Notes: generated from the sequence alone by a model not told the origin. 64,000 nucleotides of DNA from DTU013 sp964512095 (GCA_964512095.1 CAZEIH010000009.1:21599-85598); one strand, 5' to 3'. Positions 25,755-35,642 are shown, counted from the stretch's first letter. Translations and numbers: made by a program.

Positions 25755-27413
25755 TCATTTCAGTATGGCACCTGTGCTAGCAGACGACACCAATCTGGCA
25801 TACCTACCCAAATACCCCTTAGTAATCCTCGGCTGTGGAGCCTTCCATCCAGTCATCCTGCGCATCAATTCCTCATCGGACACATCAACATTAAGAGTCC
25901 CCGCCGGAATATCTATACAAATCATATCGCCATCCTGAATAGCAGCAATCATACCGCCCTCCATAGCCTCCGGAGACGCATGGCCTATAGAAGCACCCCT
26001 TGAAGCTCCAGAAAACCTACCATCAGTAATTAAAGCCACTGTAGTATCAAGACCCATCCCGGCAATCGCTGACGTAGGGCTTAGCATCTCCCTCATGCCC
26101 GGCCCACCCTTAGGCCCTTCATAACGAATAATCACCACATCACCAGACTTTATATCTCCCTCGTAAATCGCTTTAATAGAATCCTCCTCAGAATCAAACA
26201 CCCTAGCAGGCCCCTTATGCACAAGCATTTCTTTTGCAACCGCTGATCTTTTGACCACCGCTCCATCAGGGGCAATATTGCCTCTTAACACTGCTATTCC
26301 GCCCACCTGGCTATAGGGGCTATCAACGCTTCTAATAACATCACTGTCTAAAACATTAGCACATTTTATATTTTCGCCGATTGTACAACCAGTCACCGTA
26401 ATCAGATCAAGATGTAACAAACCCTTCCTTGATAGCTCCTTCATCACCGCCTGTACACCACCGGCCATATAAAGATCCTGCACGTGGTGATGCCCAGCAG
26501 GTGCCAATTTACATAGATTGGGTACACGACTGCTGATTTCATTTATAATATCTAAATTAATCTCAATACCTACCTCATTAGCTATCGCTGGAAGATGCAA
26601 CACAGAATTTGTTGAACAGCCCAGAGCCATATCAACTGTCAGGGCATTTTCAAAGGCTCTTTCAGTGAGTATATCAGAAGGCTTTATATCCCTTTCAATA
26701 AGCGCCATAACCTTCATACCAGCCTGCTTCGCAAGCCTAATTCTCTCAGCGTAAACAGCCGGTATAGTACCGTTTCCCGTAAGTCCCATGCCCAGCACCT
26801 CTGTTAAGCAATTCATAGAGTTGGCAGTGAACATCCCAGAGCACGATCCACATCCAGGACATGCATTATCCTCATATTCAAAGACCTCCTCCTCTTTCAT
26901 GGTTCCAGCCTTGACAGCGCCCACTGCCTCAAAAACACTATTCAGATCCAGATTTACTCCTTTACGCTTCAGCGATAACATTGGGCCTCCACTAATCACA
27001 ACAGACGGCACATTGATCCTTGCCGCTGCCATAAGCATACCCGGCACAATCTTGTCACAATTCGGTATAAAAACCATACCATCAAAGCTATGAGCCATAC
27101 CCATTGCTTCACACGAATCGGCAATCAATTCTCTTGATGCCAGTGAGTATTTCATACCAATATGTCCCATTGCAATACCGTCACAAATTCCGATGCTCCC
27201 GAATTCAACAGGTGTGCCCCCAGCCATCCTTATTCCCGCCTTGACTGCTTCTGCTATATTATCAAGGTGTATATGACCGGGAACTATATCATTCTTGGAA
27301 TTGACCACACCAATAAGAGGCCTTCTTATTTCCTCATCAGTATAGCCCATCGCCTTAAAAAGTGCCCTATGGGGTGCTCTCTCAATTCCCTTCTTAACTA
27401 TATCGCTCTTCAT
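25755..27413 (-). CDS. ilvD: Dihydroxy-acid dehydratase
   Basis: 552 residues. Fe-S cysteines appear in IPNCDKIVPGM (about residue 122) and ACPGCGSCSGMFTANSMNC (about residue 190), and the C-terminus has the TDGRFSGASRGASIGHASPEA motif, quoted here in part as GRFSGASRG. It dehydrates dihydroxy acids to the 2-keto precursors of branched-chain amino acids. ATG follows AAAGGCGG. Located upstream of ilvB on the same strand. Confidence 0.97.
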   Translation of the reverse strand: MKSDIVKKGIERAPHRALFKAMGYTDEEIRRPLIGVVNSKNDIVPGHIHLDNIAEAVKAGIRMAGGTPVEFGSIGICDGIAMGHIGMKYSLASRELIADSCEAMGMAHSFDGMVFIPNCDKIVPGMLMAAARINVPSVVISGGPMLSLKRKGVNLDLNSVFEAVGAVKAGTMKEEEVFEYEDNACPGCGSCSGMFTANSMNCLTEVLGMGLTGNGTIPAVYAERIRLAKQAGMKVMALIERDIKPSDILTERAFENALTVDMALGCSTNSVLHLPAIANEVGIEINLDIINEISSRVPNLCKLAPAGHHHVQDLYMAGGVQAVMKELSRKGLLHLDLITVTGCTIGENIKCANVLDSDVIRSVDSPYSQVGGIAVLRGNIAPDGAVVKRSAVAKEMLVHKGPARVFDSEEDSIKAIYEGDIKSGDVVIIRYEGPKGGPGMREMLSPTSAIAGMGLDTTVALITDGRFSGASRGASIGHASPEAMEGGMIAAIQDGDMICIDIPAGTLNVDVSDEELMRRMTGWKAPQPRITKGYLGRYARLVSSASTGAILK

Positions 27414-27670
27414 GCTATCAACCGCCTTTCTATACCTTACTATCTACAATAATTGTTGTCGGGTTTTATCTGGTGAAAATAATTCCTATGCCTACCGATT
27501 TAGCAAAATAGCCGGAATACATTATCCCGGCCTTCAATAAATCTATTTTACTACTTCTGTCTATTATATGTCTATAAATAAATACAAAAAGGTCATAACC
27601 ATTCATTTTTTCTAGCCCAGCCACAAAATACGTTAAGGAACAATTACCAAGTCAGGGTTAACTGCATCCC

Positions 27671-28381
27671 TCACGCCATTATAGGTGGGAATAGAAAGTT
27701 TATGATAAAATTGTTTTCATAAAATACTCTAGCAAAGGCTGACACCTTAAGACCTTCAAAGACAGGTGCAAAAGCAGGATTTGAGTTGAAGACCATCAGT
27801 ATGGCAAACAAAACAAAAACCACCAGGAATCCCTCAAGAGCTCCAAGAATAAGTCCACCTAGCTTGTTGACTTGTTTGAATACCGGCAGATCTGCAATCT
27901 TACGCAACAGCATTCCTAGAGCAGCAAATATCACCCGTAGGAAAAAATAAAGTAGGACTAGACTTAGTATTGATATTATCATAACAGTAAGTCCGTCTCC
28001 GATAGAATTCACAATACCATTAACATCAACAAGTTCGGCTGGCGAGGGTAGGTTATGTAAAAGTGAATTTTTAAATATATCAGGCATGGGCATTGTACCC
28101 AGTACCGTCTCAGCCCCCTCAGCGCCTGTTGTTACAGCCGTTGGTGATGAAAACGCATTTTTTGCCAACCCCTCCAGGTTATTAACAATCACACTCTTAA
28201 TGGTATCAAACACGACTGTTTTCTCTAAAATACGAGTCAGAACAGGCGATAATTTAATTGATAAAAACACACATATTGCAAATGAAATAAGTCTGTATAC
28301 CGACATAATGAAGCCCTTAAATAAGCCTATAACAGCAAAAATTCCTATAACGCCTATAACCGCAAAATCGCTCCAGTTCAT
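27671..28381 (-). CDS. CvpA family membrane protein
   Basis: 236 residues from the ATG at 28381 (NWSDFAVIGVIGIF). Four hydrophobic segments match CvpA: residues 6-30, a second around 30-50, then two in the C-terminal half (MIISILSLVLLYFFLRVI and ALEGFLVVFVLFAILMVF). The central 100 residues are more polar than in short CvpA. CvpA proteins are linked to colicin V production and envelope homeostasis; the mechanism is unclear. An earlier in-frame start at 28417 exists, but AAAGG favours the later one. Confidence 0.75.
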   Translation of the reverse strand: MNWSDFAVIGVIGIFAVIGLFKGFIMSVYRLISFAICVFLSIKLSPVLTRILEKTVVFDTIKSVIVNNLEGLAKNAFSSPTAVTTGAEGAETVLGTMPMPDIFKNSLLHNLPSPAELVDVNGIVNSIGDGLTVMIISILSLVLLYFFLRVIFAALGMLLRKIADLPVFKQVNKLGGLILGALEGFLVVFVLFAILMVFNSNPAFAPVFEGLKVSAFARVFYENNFIINFLFPPIMA

Positions 28382-28431
28382 AAATACTACCATCCTTTCA
28401 ATTCTTCCGGTGTCCACCGTTTTTTTTATTC

Positions 28432-29598
28432 TCAGTACATTTCAAGCACTATTACCTCTCCATCAGTTATCACTGCCGCCCGGTTTTTACTAAACAGACT
28501 AATCTGTCTTATTTTTTTCCCAGGACAGTATTTGCTTGTGTTATTGCCACTGTCATCAAAAAAGAAAACTTCATTCTCATTGTATACAGAAATCCTTCCC
28601 TTTATAGCCTCTAAACCTTCCGGCCTCCCCTGTAGCGCCGTCGAAGCATGCTTTTGCCCGTCTTCTTTGTATACGTTAAGGACTGCCCCTATATCTGAAA
28701 CAGCCGCCACAGCAAGCATTCCATTGCCCGTCATCCCTGCTCCCGCAACACTTCTAAACTGCTCTTGCCAAAGTGTCGGCCCTGTCGAACTGATATAGCT
28801 CACCGCGCTGTCTCCCACAGCAAACAGGCTATCATCCCTATTGTGCCAAAATAATGGGATAAGCTCTCCTGTTTCGTCAAATGATAACTCTGAGATCTCT
28901 TTACCTTCCATGTCGTAAATCTTATATCGTGAAAATGGTCCGACAGCACCTGTACTTATGGAGGACACTGTAAGAGACTTCTCTGAGGGTGATACACTGG
29001 CTGACACCGCATAGTCGTTGGCTATTATCTTTCTAAAAATCTCGATACCATGTGGCTCATAGACTCTTATAACATTATTATCCCTTTTTGCTGATGTAAT
29101 CACTGTTACATAGCCATCCTCGCTAATGTCTGCATTTAGTATGGAGGCTTCTGTTTTGTCCTGCCATCTAATAGTATCGCTATTGAGTACACTTATCTCT
29201 GTTGAACCAACATCGGCAACCAGCAATAGAGATCCATTGGTCTTTATCAGCGGGTTGCTGTACATGATGCTTTCCGACCTAACAATTCCACCTGTCTCGT
29301 CTAAGAACATAATACCACTTTTACTGGATTTTACAAGTAAATCTTTGTACCTAACGAAAGCTGTTTTTTCTCTCGCATCAAAGCTAAAGTTGTGAAGCAC
29401 TTGTGCTTCCTTAACCTCTTTTTCACCGGGTTCATAGAGGGATTTCAGTACATCCTTTAGCTCGACTGATGGATCCAAGCTACGCTGATAGCTTAAAAAG
29501 GCTACCGTAATAATGCACAGAAACAGTAGCAGTGTTACCAGTATACCGGTTGCCCGTCCTACAGATTGAGCTTTTTCCTGTTCCGGATTATATTTCAA
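28432..29598 (-). CDS. DUF5711 family protein: membrane-anchored beta-propeller-like
   Basis: 388 residues. A short cytoplasmic tail is followed by one membrane helix (GILVTLLLFLCIITVAFL, residues 18-35), then a long extracytoplasmic part with repeated beta-blade-like stretches (LVKSSKSGIMFLDETGG, VYKEDGQKHAST, SVYNENEVFFFDDSG). This is the layout of DUF5711. The function is unknown. The start is TTG at 29598 with GAGGTG 7 nt upstream. It lies 50 bp upstream of the CvpA gene, a pairing that may be an operon. Confidence 0.75.
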   Translation of the reverse strand: MKYNPEQEKAQSVGRATGILVTLLLFLCIITVAFLSYQRSLDPSVELKDVLKSLYEPGEKEVKEAQVLHNFSFDAREKTAFVRYKDLLVKSSKSGIMFLDETGGIVRSESIMYSNPLIKTNGSLLLVADVGSTEISVLNSDTIRWQDKTEASILNADISEDGYVTVITSAKRDNNVIRVYEPHGIEIFRKIIANDYAVSASVSPSEKSLTVSSISTGAVGPFSRYKIYDMEGKEISELSFDETGELIPLFWHNRDDSLFAVGDSAVSYISSTGPTLWQEQFRSVAGAGMTGNGMLAVAAVSDIGAVLNVYKEDGQKHASTALQGRPEGLEAIKGRISVYNENEVFFFDDSGNNTSKYCPGKKIRQISLFSKNRAAVITDGEVIVLEMY

Positions 29599-29697
29599 AA
29601 GGGTTCACCTCAGCTTTGTCCTTGGTAAATAGGCTAATATGAAAATATTTTACCATAAAAATCTGTACGCTACCATACCCACCATACGTACTGAAAC

Positions 29698-29741
29698 CAG
29701 TCAATTCGCTTCGCTCAGGAAATCAGGTGGAGACTGAACTC
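29698..29741 (-). repeat. Interspersed palindromic element, copy B (partial, inverted)
   Basis: CAGTCAATTCGCTTCGCTCAG and the following AGGTGGAGACTGAACT are the reverse complement of the right half of copy A. It lies at the 3' end of the ykvI-type gene. Copy C at the gene's other end has the opposite orientation. Confidence 0.75.
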
Positions 29742-29752
29742 TGCCGTTCCCC

Positions 29753-30847
29753 TCAGCTCCCCGTCTCTCTTCCTCCGCCTGGGAAAACAGCCTTAGAAAA
29801 ACATTCAGGCTTGAATATTCCTGTCAGCAGTATCACAATAATTAAAAACAGGCCAAGATACCCAAAAGTCGGATAAATCACAGCAATAAGCCTAGAAAAC
29901 CCCAGCATTGACAGAGGCACCGCACCAGCACAAAGCAAAACAATCATTATCCTCTTATCAAGCTTCATAGTACTGCTAACTCTATCTGCAAAGCTATAGC
30001 CCGACGTAACTGCAGATGTCAGCATAGCAAACCAAATAATCACTGCATAAAAGCCACCACCAAAGCTACTAAAGCCTTTTAATATGTCCATTACAGGTAG
30101 CTCCTTCCCCAAAACAAGCGGATAAAAAAGGCTAAGTACAGCATTAATTACCATAGCTGCTACAGCCAGTGATGCACCTCCCATTATCCCCCCTGCAATA
30201 GCTGTTTTACGAGTTTTTACATACGGAAGCATGCTACACAGGATTGCTATAGACAAAATGCTGTTATAGCTTACATAAAGAAGTGACGATAAAACCCAGT
30301 TATTTGTGATATGAGACAAAAACACATAGCTCTTCAAGACCTGTTGATCTCTAAAAATAATTATGTACAGCCCTGACAAAATAATACCGATGACCAAGAA
30401 AGGCGTTATGAGAGTGCTGAACGCAACAATTCCTTTAATATTTGTCATCATTAAAAGCATACAGATAATACCCATAATCAATGTAGAATAACCAAGAGGG
30501 ATACCAAGGTTCTCAGTTAGTACATTCCCAGAGCCTGCAATCATTATACTGAACATACAAAACATAAACAGCGTAACGGCTATCTTCAATACCCACCCAA
30601 GCCTCCAGCCTACCATAGGGAAAAGAAATTCCTCATAATTCCTTATACGCTGAGTACGCACCTTATCAAGAACAATACAGCCAACAACACTAAATAGGAT
30701 ACCTGCCAGAAGTACCCCTAAAAAGCCGCCTCTTTTGTATACTGAGAAAAACTGCATTATTTCCTGGCCAGAGGCAAATCCGGCGCCAATAATTGTAGTG
30801 GTATAAATGCTTGCAACCCTGATAATATTCTTAAACTCGTCAGACAT
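29753..30847 (-). CDS. YkvI-family membrane transporter (amino acid transporter-like fold)
   Basis: 364 residues from ATG 30847 (SDEFKNIIRVASIY). About ten to eleven hydrophobic segments. TIIGAGFASGQEIMQFF near residue 20 is the unwound helix-1 pattern of LeuT/APC-fold carriers and marks the YkvI family (COG3949). The substrate is unknown. An in-frame ATG at 30868 would lie inside a hairpin that also holds the GGAG for the chosen start. The gene is bracketed by inverted copies of the interspersed repeat. Confidence 0.8.
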   Translation of the reverse strand: MSDEFKNIIRVASIYTTTIIGAGFASGQEIMQFFSVYKRGGFLGVLLAGILFSVVGCIVLDKVRTQRIRNYEEFLFPMVGWRLGWVLKIAVTLFMFCMFSIMIAGSGNVLTENLGIPLGYSTLIMGIICMLLMMTNIKGIVAFSTLITPFLVIGIILSGLYIIIFRDQQVLKSYVFLSHITNNWVLSSLLYVSYNSILSIAILCSMLPYVKTRKTAIAGGIMGGASLAVAAMVINAVLSLFYPLVLGKELPVMDILKGFSSFGGGFYAVIIWFAMLTSAVTSGYSFADRVSSTMKLDKRIMIVLLCAGAVPLSMLGFSRLIAVIYPTFGYLGLFLIIVILLTGIFKPECFSKAVFPGGGRETGS

Positions 30848-30848
30848 C

Positions 30849-30906
30849 AAAAAACAGCTCCATATCATAAAATCAAACTAATTCATTCTATGTCGGAGCT
30901 GTTTTT
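30849..30906 (-). promoter_or_regulatory. Hairpin that can hide the ykvI-type gene's ribosome binding site
   Basis: Perfect 12-bp arms AAAAACAGCTCC (5' arm on the mRNA, 30906-30895) and GGAGCTGTTTTT (30861-30850). The 3' arm contains GGAG, 10 nt before the chosen ATG, and ends in a T-run. It can act as a terminator-like or SD-sequestering structure. The loop is 33 nt. Confidence 0.5.
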
Positions 30907-30923
30907 CAAATTACATTAAGTTT

Positions 30924-31000
30924 TTTTATGTCTTCAGAAGACGCTGGCCTCTATAGGCCTTTGTCTCCACTTGGCTCCCTGAGCGAAACGAATTGACTGT
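30924..31000 (+). repeat. Interspersed palindromic element, copy C
   Basis: ATGTCTTCAGAAGACGCTGG then a CCTCTATAGG palindrome and GGCTCCCTGAGCGAAACG with AATTGACTG. It lacks most of the GGTGGAG hairpin module of copy A. It sits between the DUF4340 and ykvI-type genes, facing copy B. Confidence 0.75.
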
Positions 31001-31016
31001 AAAAGTCTATCCGAGA

Positions 31017-32426
31017 CTAATTTCCCTGCTCGTCAAGGAAATCCATCATATTCTTATAAGCAACCCTCAAGCCCTCTATACCAAAATCAATCTTGTTATT
31101 ACGCTTAGTAAGTATACCGGCATATTCGCCATTTCTAAGCACGTAATAGAGATTTTCATCCTTTGGTACAAATTCCACCTTCATCCTACTGCCATCCACT
31201 AGCGTGTAATCAATAGTAATATCCGGTGAGCCTTCAGGCTTTCCTTCGGTGTCAACCTCATCAAGGCCGACGCCTATCAGAGCCTGATACAGCTTTCTGA
31301 ATGGCTGACTTCCTTCTTCATTCACACCGCTGGCATCAATTCCGTTAATATAGAATTTGTCCTTTTCGTAATCAGTATTACCTTCGGCATCCTTGTATAC
31401 GTCCAGCACAATATTGGTGGTCTTGCCATCCATCATCAAATCAATTTTGGCCACTTGGTCAATATTTACTATATACGCAAATATTTTCACAACCTCTTTA
31501 AGAGGCTTGTCAAGGAATGTGTAAGGAGCCATATTAATGGTGACCACCTCATTGCTACCATCAAGCATTGCATATATTGACGAGCCTCTTACATTCTGGT
31601 CACCCAGACTAAGCTTGTATTCCTTGCCTGCCACACTGAATTCAAATTCATAAGACGGTTTATCCAGGCCATACAGGGACAAATCCTTAGGGTTCTCTTC
31701 AATAAATTCGATAACATTGGTGCTGGCAAGAGCATCAAGCATGGGATAAACAGCCGATTCATTGACATTTCCCTTTATCGGCCAGTTCATAGTCCAGCTT
31801 GCTCCATCCTCTTGAACATCAGCTGCAAAAAAACGCTCACCCTTTCTGCTCATAGCTACAGTCTCTATCACATCGGATGTAAATTCAAATAGGAGCTTCT
31901 TTCTCATTCCGTTTCTGCCCATTGTAAGTCTTTCACCAATAAAACTGCTGATAATATATACCTTGTTATTGCCCGCCAGCTTTACATAGTAACCACCCTT
32001 TGTAGGAGTCAGATTACCAATCTCAATGACTGTTTCAACACCATCTACAGCCTTCACCACTGCTTTTGCCGGATTATTCAGACCGTATATTGACAAATCA
32101 GCAGCATCCTCTTCCACTACCTTATCTGCTACGATCGTGGCAGCATTGATGATAATACCGCTTAATACAGACGGATCATACCTAAGGTCTGTCGGAGTAG
32201 CCAGTGCCCAATCCTCTCCCCCTTTTACGATAACAAATGTACCATCTGCATTATGCAAAGTTACCGATTCGATATTTTCAAGGGTATTGTCTGTCAACCT
32301 GTCATACTCCGGAGTTACTACCGTTGGTGGAAGGTCCTCCTGCTTTATATTTCGTATAACTAAATATGCTCCGACAAGAAGCGCAACTATTACAACAAGA
32401 ATAATTGCATTCCTGTACAATTTCAT
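31017..32426 (-). CDS. DUF4340 domain protein, auxiliary part of a GldG-type ABC system
   Basis: 469 residues. N-terminal membrane helix (AIILVVIVALLVGAYLVI, residues 7-24), then a large extracytoplasmic region with three repeated DUF4340-like beta modules (ENIESVTLHNADGTFVIVKG near residue 50, and SLYGLNNPAKAV and SLYGLDKPSYEF as repeated motifs near residues 108 and 250). Function unknown. The ATG overlaps the gldG-like stop in an ATGA, so it is translationally coupled and last in the operon. Confidence 0.82.
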   Translation of the reverse strand: MKLYRNAIILVVIVALLVGAYLVIRNIKQEDLPPTVVTPEYDRLTDNTLENIESVTLHNADGTFVIVKGGEDWALATPTDLRYDPSVLSGIIINAATIVADKVVEEDAADLSIYGLNNPAKAVVKAVDGVETVIEIGNLTPTKGGYYVKLAGNNKVYIISSFIGERLTMGRNGMRKKLLFEFTSDVIETVAMSRKGERFFAADVQEDGASWTMNWPIKGNVNESAVYPMLDALASTNVIEFIEENPKDLSLYGLDKPSYEFEFSVAGKEYKLSLGDQNVRGSSIYAMLDGSNEVVTINMAPYTFLDKPLKEVVKIFAYIVNIDQVAKIDLMMDGKTTNIVLDVYKDAEGNTDYEKDKFYINGIDASGVNEEGSQPFRKLYQALIGVGLDEVDTEGKPEGSPDITIDYTLVDGSRMKVEFVPKDENLYYVLRNGEYAGILTKRNNKIDFGIEGLRVAYKNMMDFLDEQGN

Positions 32427-33880
32427 AAATGACGCCTCCTCAAGTAGACCATCAGTCCTGTGGCAAATATAATCAGTGGAAATACTATGGTCAGCACAAC
32501 ACCCATTATAGTGGACTGAGTCTGAGTTATACTAAATTGATTAATTTCATAGGCCTTTGCAGGTATGATTGTCTCCTCCTGAGTGTCTATCATCCAGCCC
32601 ATAGTGTAGAGGATGTAATTCATATTACTAATATAATAATTTCCATACCTCATATATGCACTGTCGCTTATGAATGAAGAATTACCTGTTACAAGGATTT
32701 TTGCGACATTCTCACCGCCACCATACTCGACAGCTACCGCTAATTCGAGAGGTCCTATTAAGTCATCTCCCCTAGACTTGTTTATCATCTCGCCTACAGC
32801 CTGCTGGCTTGTTCTTATCATAGGCGTTATAGTGACATAATCCTTCACATTAGTCAGAATACTGATACTCCTGGAGTTGCTAAGTAAAGTGTTGAAATTC
32901 TGTGGTATGATACTGTTAGCATATGCATCCACAAGTATAGTATATGGGTCGTCGGGCGCATGCCTGTTCTCGTCGTTTTCCTTCACCTTATCATTATTAA
33001 CCGCAAGATTGAACTTGCTAAATAACTTGTTTATTTCATCAAACGACGGATCGCTTTCAAGATAATCGAACATGAATATTGCATTACCGCCATCCAGGAA
33101 ATATCTTTCCAAAAGATCTCTCTCGGCAAAGGTAATATCCTTTTTGGGAGACGCAACAACCAGCAGCTCCGCGTCGTCAGGCATCTTATCCATCGACATG
33201 AGATTTATATTTTTGACAAGGTAATTATTCTTTTCCAGTGAGTCCTTTAGGTTGGAGTATTCACTGTTCACACTGTTCTCATCATGCCCTTGTGTAAAAT
33301 ATACCACAGGGGTATATTCAGATGTCACATATTTTATTGCTCCGGTAAACCCCTGTTCCGCATTCAAACCAGCAGAATAGGATTGTGATGTATACTGATT
33401 CATTTGAATATCAAACAAATCATAATATTCTAGCTTCTTTTTCTTTTCAATACCGTTAACAGTACTCTTTACGACAAAATTCGATACCTGAAGATTCATC
33501 GTATTATCCGGATCCAATTGATTTATAATACCAGTGTTTTTGTCGGGATCCATGTAACGTACAGTAATGTTAGGATTCTTCTCATACTGCGTAAGAATAT
33601 CTGTAAGCTGCTTATACTCACTATCTGCCGATATGACTCCCTCATCGAACAGGCCAATGATTTCTACTTCCTTATCCAGTTCACCTAAAATTTTCTCTGT
33701 AGTTTCTGAAATAGAAAACAGCTTATTAGGTGTTACGTCCACCTGCAGATTCAGAGAACTGACGATAGCATTCAACAGCACTGCTATAGCAATAACAGCA
33801 ACAACTATTATAGCAGAATTGGTGCCATATTTAAGACTTCTTTTACTAAACATTTTCTTTGTTCCTTTATTTTTCTCCAT
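32423..33880 (-). CDS. GldG-family protein (ABC-type auxiliary, extracytoplasmic)
   Basis: 485 residues. N-terminal helix (SAIIVVAVIAIAVLLNAIV, residues 18-36), a GldG/ABC_transp_aux domain with VDVTPNKLFSISETTEKIL near residue 50 and VYFTQGHDENSVN near residue 195, and a C-terminal helix (TIMGVVLTIVFPLIIFATGL) with a basic end RRRHL. It is the membrane partner of the permease and ATPase encoded just upstream, as in gliding-type and related clostridial clusters. Confidence 0.87.
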   Translation of the reverse strand: MEKNKGTKKMFSKRSLKYGTNSAIIVVAVIAIAVLLNAIVSSLNLQVDVTPNKLFSISETTEKILGELDKEVEIIGLFDEGVISADSEYKQLTDILTQYEKNPNITVRYMDPDKNTGIINQLDPDNTMNLQVSNFVVKSTVNGIEKKKKLEYYDLFDIQMNQYTSQSYSAGLNAEQGFTGAIKYVTSEYTPVVYFTQGHDENSVNSEYSNLKDSLEKNNYLVKNINLMSMDKMPDDAELLVVASPKKDITFAERDLLERYFLDGGNAIFMFDYLESDPSFDEINKLFSKFNLAVNNDKVKENDENRHAPDDPYTILVDAYANSIIPQNFNTLLSNSRSISILTNVKDYVTITPMIRTSQQAVGEMINKSRGDDLIGPLELAVAVEYGGGENVAKILVTGNSSFISDSAYMRYGNYYISNMNYILYTMGWMIDTQEETIIPAKAYEINQFSITQTQSTIMGVVLTIVFPLIIFATGLMVYLRRRHL

Positions 33881-33885
33881 TTATA

Positions 33886-34599
33886 TCACCCCTGACTCCA
33901 GCGTCTTTTTTCAATTACTCTTACTGTTAGGAATAAAAATACTGCAATAAAACTAAGGTAATAAACAACAGAGCCTAAGCTGATTATTCCTCTGCTGAAA
34001 TCATTATATCTCGATGTCAATGATATGCTACTTAATATCTTTGATAGATTACCGCCAATTGACGGTGCCAATACACCCATCAACCACATTATGAACATGC
34101 TTGCAAAGCTTATTATAACCGAAATAATCTGATTCTCGGTCAGAGATGATGCAAATATCCCGATGGATACAAATGTGGAACCCAGCAATATAAAGCCTAT
34201 GTATCCGCTGATAGTTATCGCCGAACTACTCGCTCCGAATGCAATAGTAACTATTGGATAAACAAGTGTCATGATTACCATAACTAAAAATATTCCAAGT
34301 GCCCCCAGATACTTGCCAACCACTATGGATGTTATGCTTTGGGGCGATGTGATCAGCATTACCTCTGTCCCACTCTTTCGTTCCTCGGAAAGTGTTTTCA
34401 TTGTAATGACTGAAACAAATATGCTGATTACGAACAAGTATAGCTCAAATGAAAAAATCCAGTTTGTGTCGCCATAACCCGAAGTCAGGTTTATCACGTA
34501 GAAAAAAAATGATGAAACTATTGTCAGTAAACCAATTAGTACATATGCTATCGGAGAATTAAAATATCCCTTAAATTCTTTCCAAAATATTGCCTTCAT
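33886..34599 (-). CDS. ABC-2 type permease (GldF-like)
   Basis: 237 residues with six hydrophobic segments. FWKEFKGYFNSPIAYVLIG at the N-terminus and KTLSEERKSGTEVMLITSP near residues 67-85 are the hallmarks of ABC-2 permeases paired with GldG proteins. It starts 4 bp after the ATPase stop and ends 5 bp before the GldG gene. It is presumed to form the channel with the ATPase. Confidence 0.88.
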   Translation of the reverse strand: MKAIFWKEFKGYFNSPIAYVLIGLLTIVSSFFFYVINLTSGYGDTNWIFSFELYLFVISIFVSVITMKTLSEERKSGTEVMLITSPQSITSIVVGKYLGALGIFLVMVIMTLVYPIVTIAFGASSSAITISGYIGFILLGSTFVSIGIFASSLTENQIISVIISFASMFIMWLMGVLAPSIGGNLSKILSSISLTSRYNDFSRGIISLGSVVYYLSFIAVFLFLTVRVIEKRRWSQG

Positions 34600-34602
34600 G
34601 TA

Positions 34603-35550
34603 TCAACCGACCTCCTTTTCCTGAGTTACGACCTGTAAGAATATATCTTCCAGGCTCAGGTTCAGACTCTTCAATTCAACTATTGGATAGCCCAGCTTTG
34701 CCATCGCAAAAAACAGTGACTTTCTTATGTCAATATCTTTGTCAGACTCAACAATAAAGCTGGTAGTTTCCCTGTCCCTTTCAACGCCAGTCTCAACATA
34801 CTTGACTCCGTATATTTCTCTGATAGCGCTCTCAACAGAGTTTTTTGGCCCTGCCACAGTCACAAGAAGCTTGGTGGCTGCGCCATAGCCCTTCGATAGA
34901 TTTTCCGGAGTATCGATGGCTGCTATTTCACCCTTGTTGATAATAACTACACGTTCACATACCGCACTGACCTCAGGAAGGATATGCGAACTGAGTATGA
35001 TGGTGTGCTCCTTACCCAATGCTTTTATAAGCTTTCTGATCTCGATTATCTGCTTGGGGTCAAGTCCCACAGTAGGCTCGTCCAATATCAAGACCTCAGG
35101 ATTGCCAACAAGTGCCATTGCTAGGCCAACCCTCTGCTTGTACCCCTTTGAAAGGTTCTTAATCAGCCTGTTCCTATGGTCGCCTATTTTCACAAGCTCC
35201 ATGATGTCGCTTAGCTGACTTTTCAATTGTTTTTTGTCTACCTGTTTTAGATTTGCAGCAAAATTGAGATAGTCCCACACAGTCATATCCATGTAAACCG
35301 GTGGCTGCTCAGGGAGATAGCCTATACGTTTCTTGACTTCCTTTGGTGATTCCATGATGTCATATCCACAGACCTTAACCGTACCCTCGCTAGATGGTAA
35401 ATAACCGGTTATGATGTTCATAGTAGTGGATTTCCCTGCACCGTTAGGCCCTAAGAAGCCCAGAATCTCACCCTTTTCCACAGTGAAATCCAAATTGTTT
35501 ACAGCCTTTATCTGACCATATCGTTTGGTCAAATTCTGTATTTCAATCAT
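34603..35550 (-). CDS. ABC transporter ATP-binding protein
   Basis: 315 residues. Walker A GPNGAGKSTTMNI near residue 35, Q-loop GYLPEQPP near residue 77, signature LSKGYKQRVG near residue 134, Walker B VLILDEPTVGLDP near residue 153, and the H-loop ILSSHILPE near residue 186. It is followed by a C-terminal extension of the kind seen in GldA/NatA-type ATPases. ATG follows GGAGGG. First gene of the four-gene operon. Confidence 0.95.
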   Translation of the reverse strand: MIEIQNLTKRYGQIKAVNNLDFTVEKGEILGFLGPNGAGKSTTMNIITGYLPSSEGTVKVCGYDIMESPKEVKKRIGYLPEQPPVYMDMTVWDYLNFAANLKQVDKKQLKSQLSDIMELVKIGDHRNRLIKNLSKGYKQRVGLAMALVGNPEVLILDEPTVGLDPKQIIEIRKLIKALGKEHTIILSSHILPEVSAVCERVVIINKGEIAAIDTPENLSKGYGAATKLLVTVAGPKNSVESAIREIYGVKYVETGVERDRETTSFIVESDKDIDIRKSLFFAMAKLGYPIVELKSLNLSLEDIFLQVVTQEKEVG

Positions 35551-35613
35551 TTTATTCCCTCCTGCTATAAATGTCTCTTGACATATTACGCTAAATTTTA
35601 TTATGAGAGATAC

Positions 35614-35642
35614 ATTTTAATAAATTGTGAACATTCTGTTAA
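35614..35642 (-). promoter_or_regulatory. Promoter of the GldG-type ABC operon
   Basis: Minus strand: -35 TTAACA (35642-35637), 17-nt spacer, -10 TAAAAT (35619-35614). The spacer overlaps the 16-nt motif ACAGAATGTTCACAAT, which is also found upstream of the DUF6106 gene (42375-42390). Confidence 0.5.
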
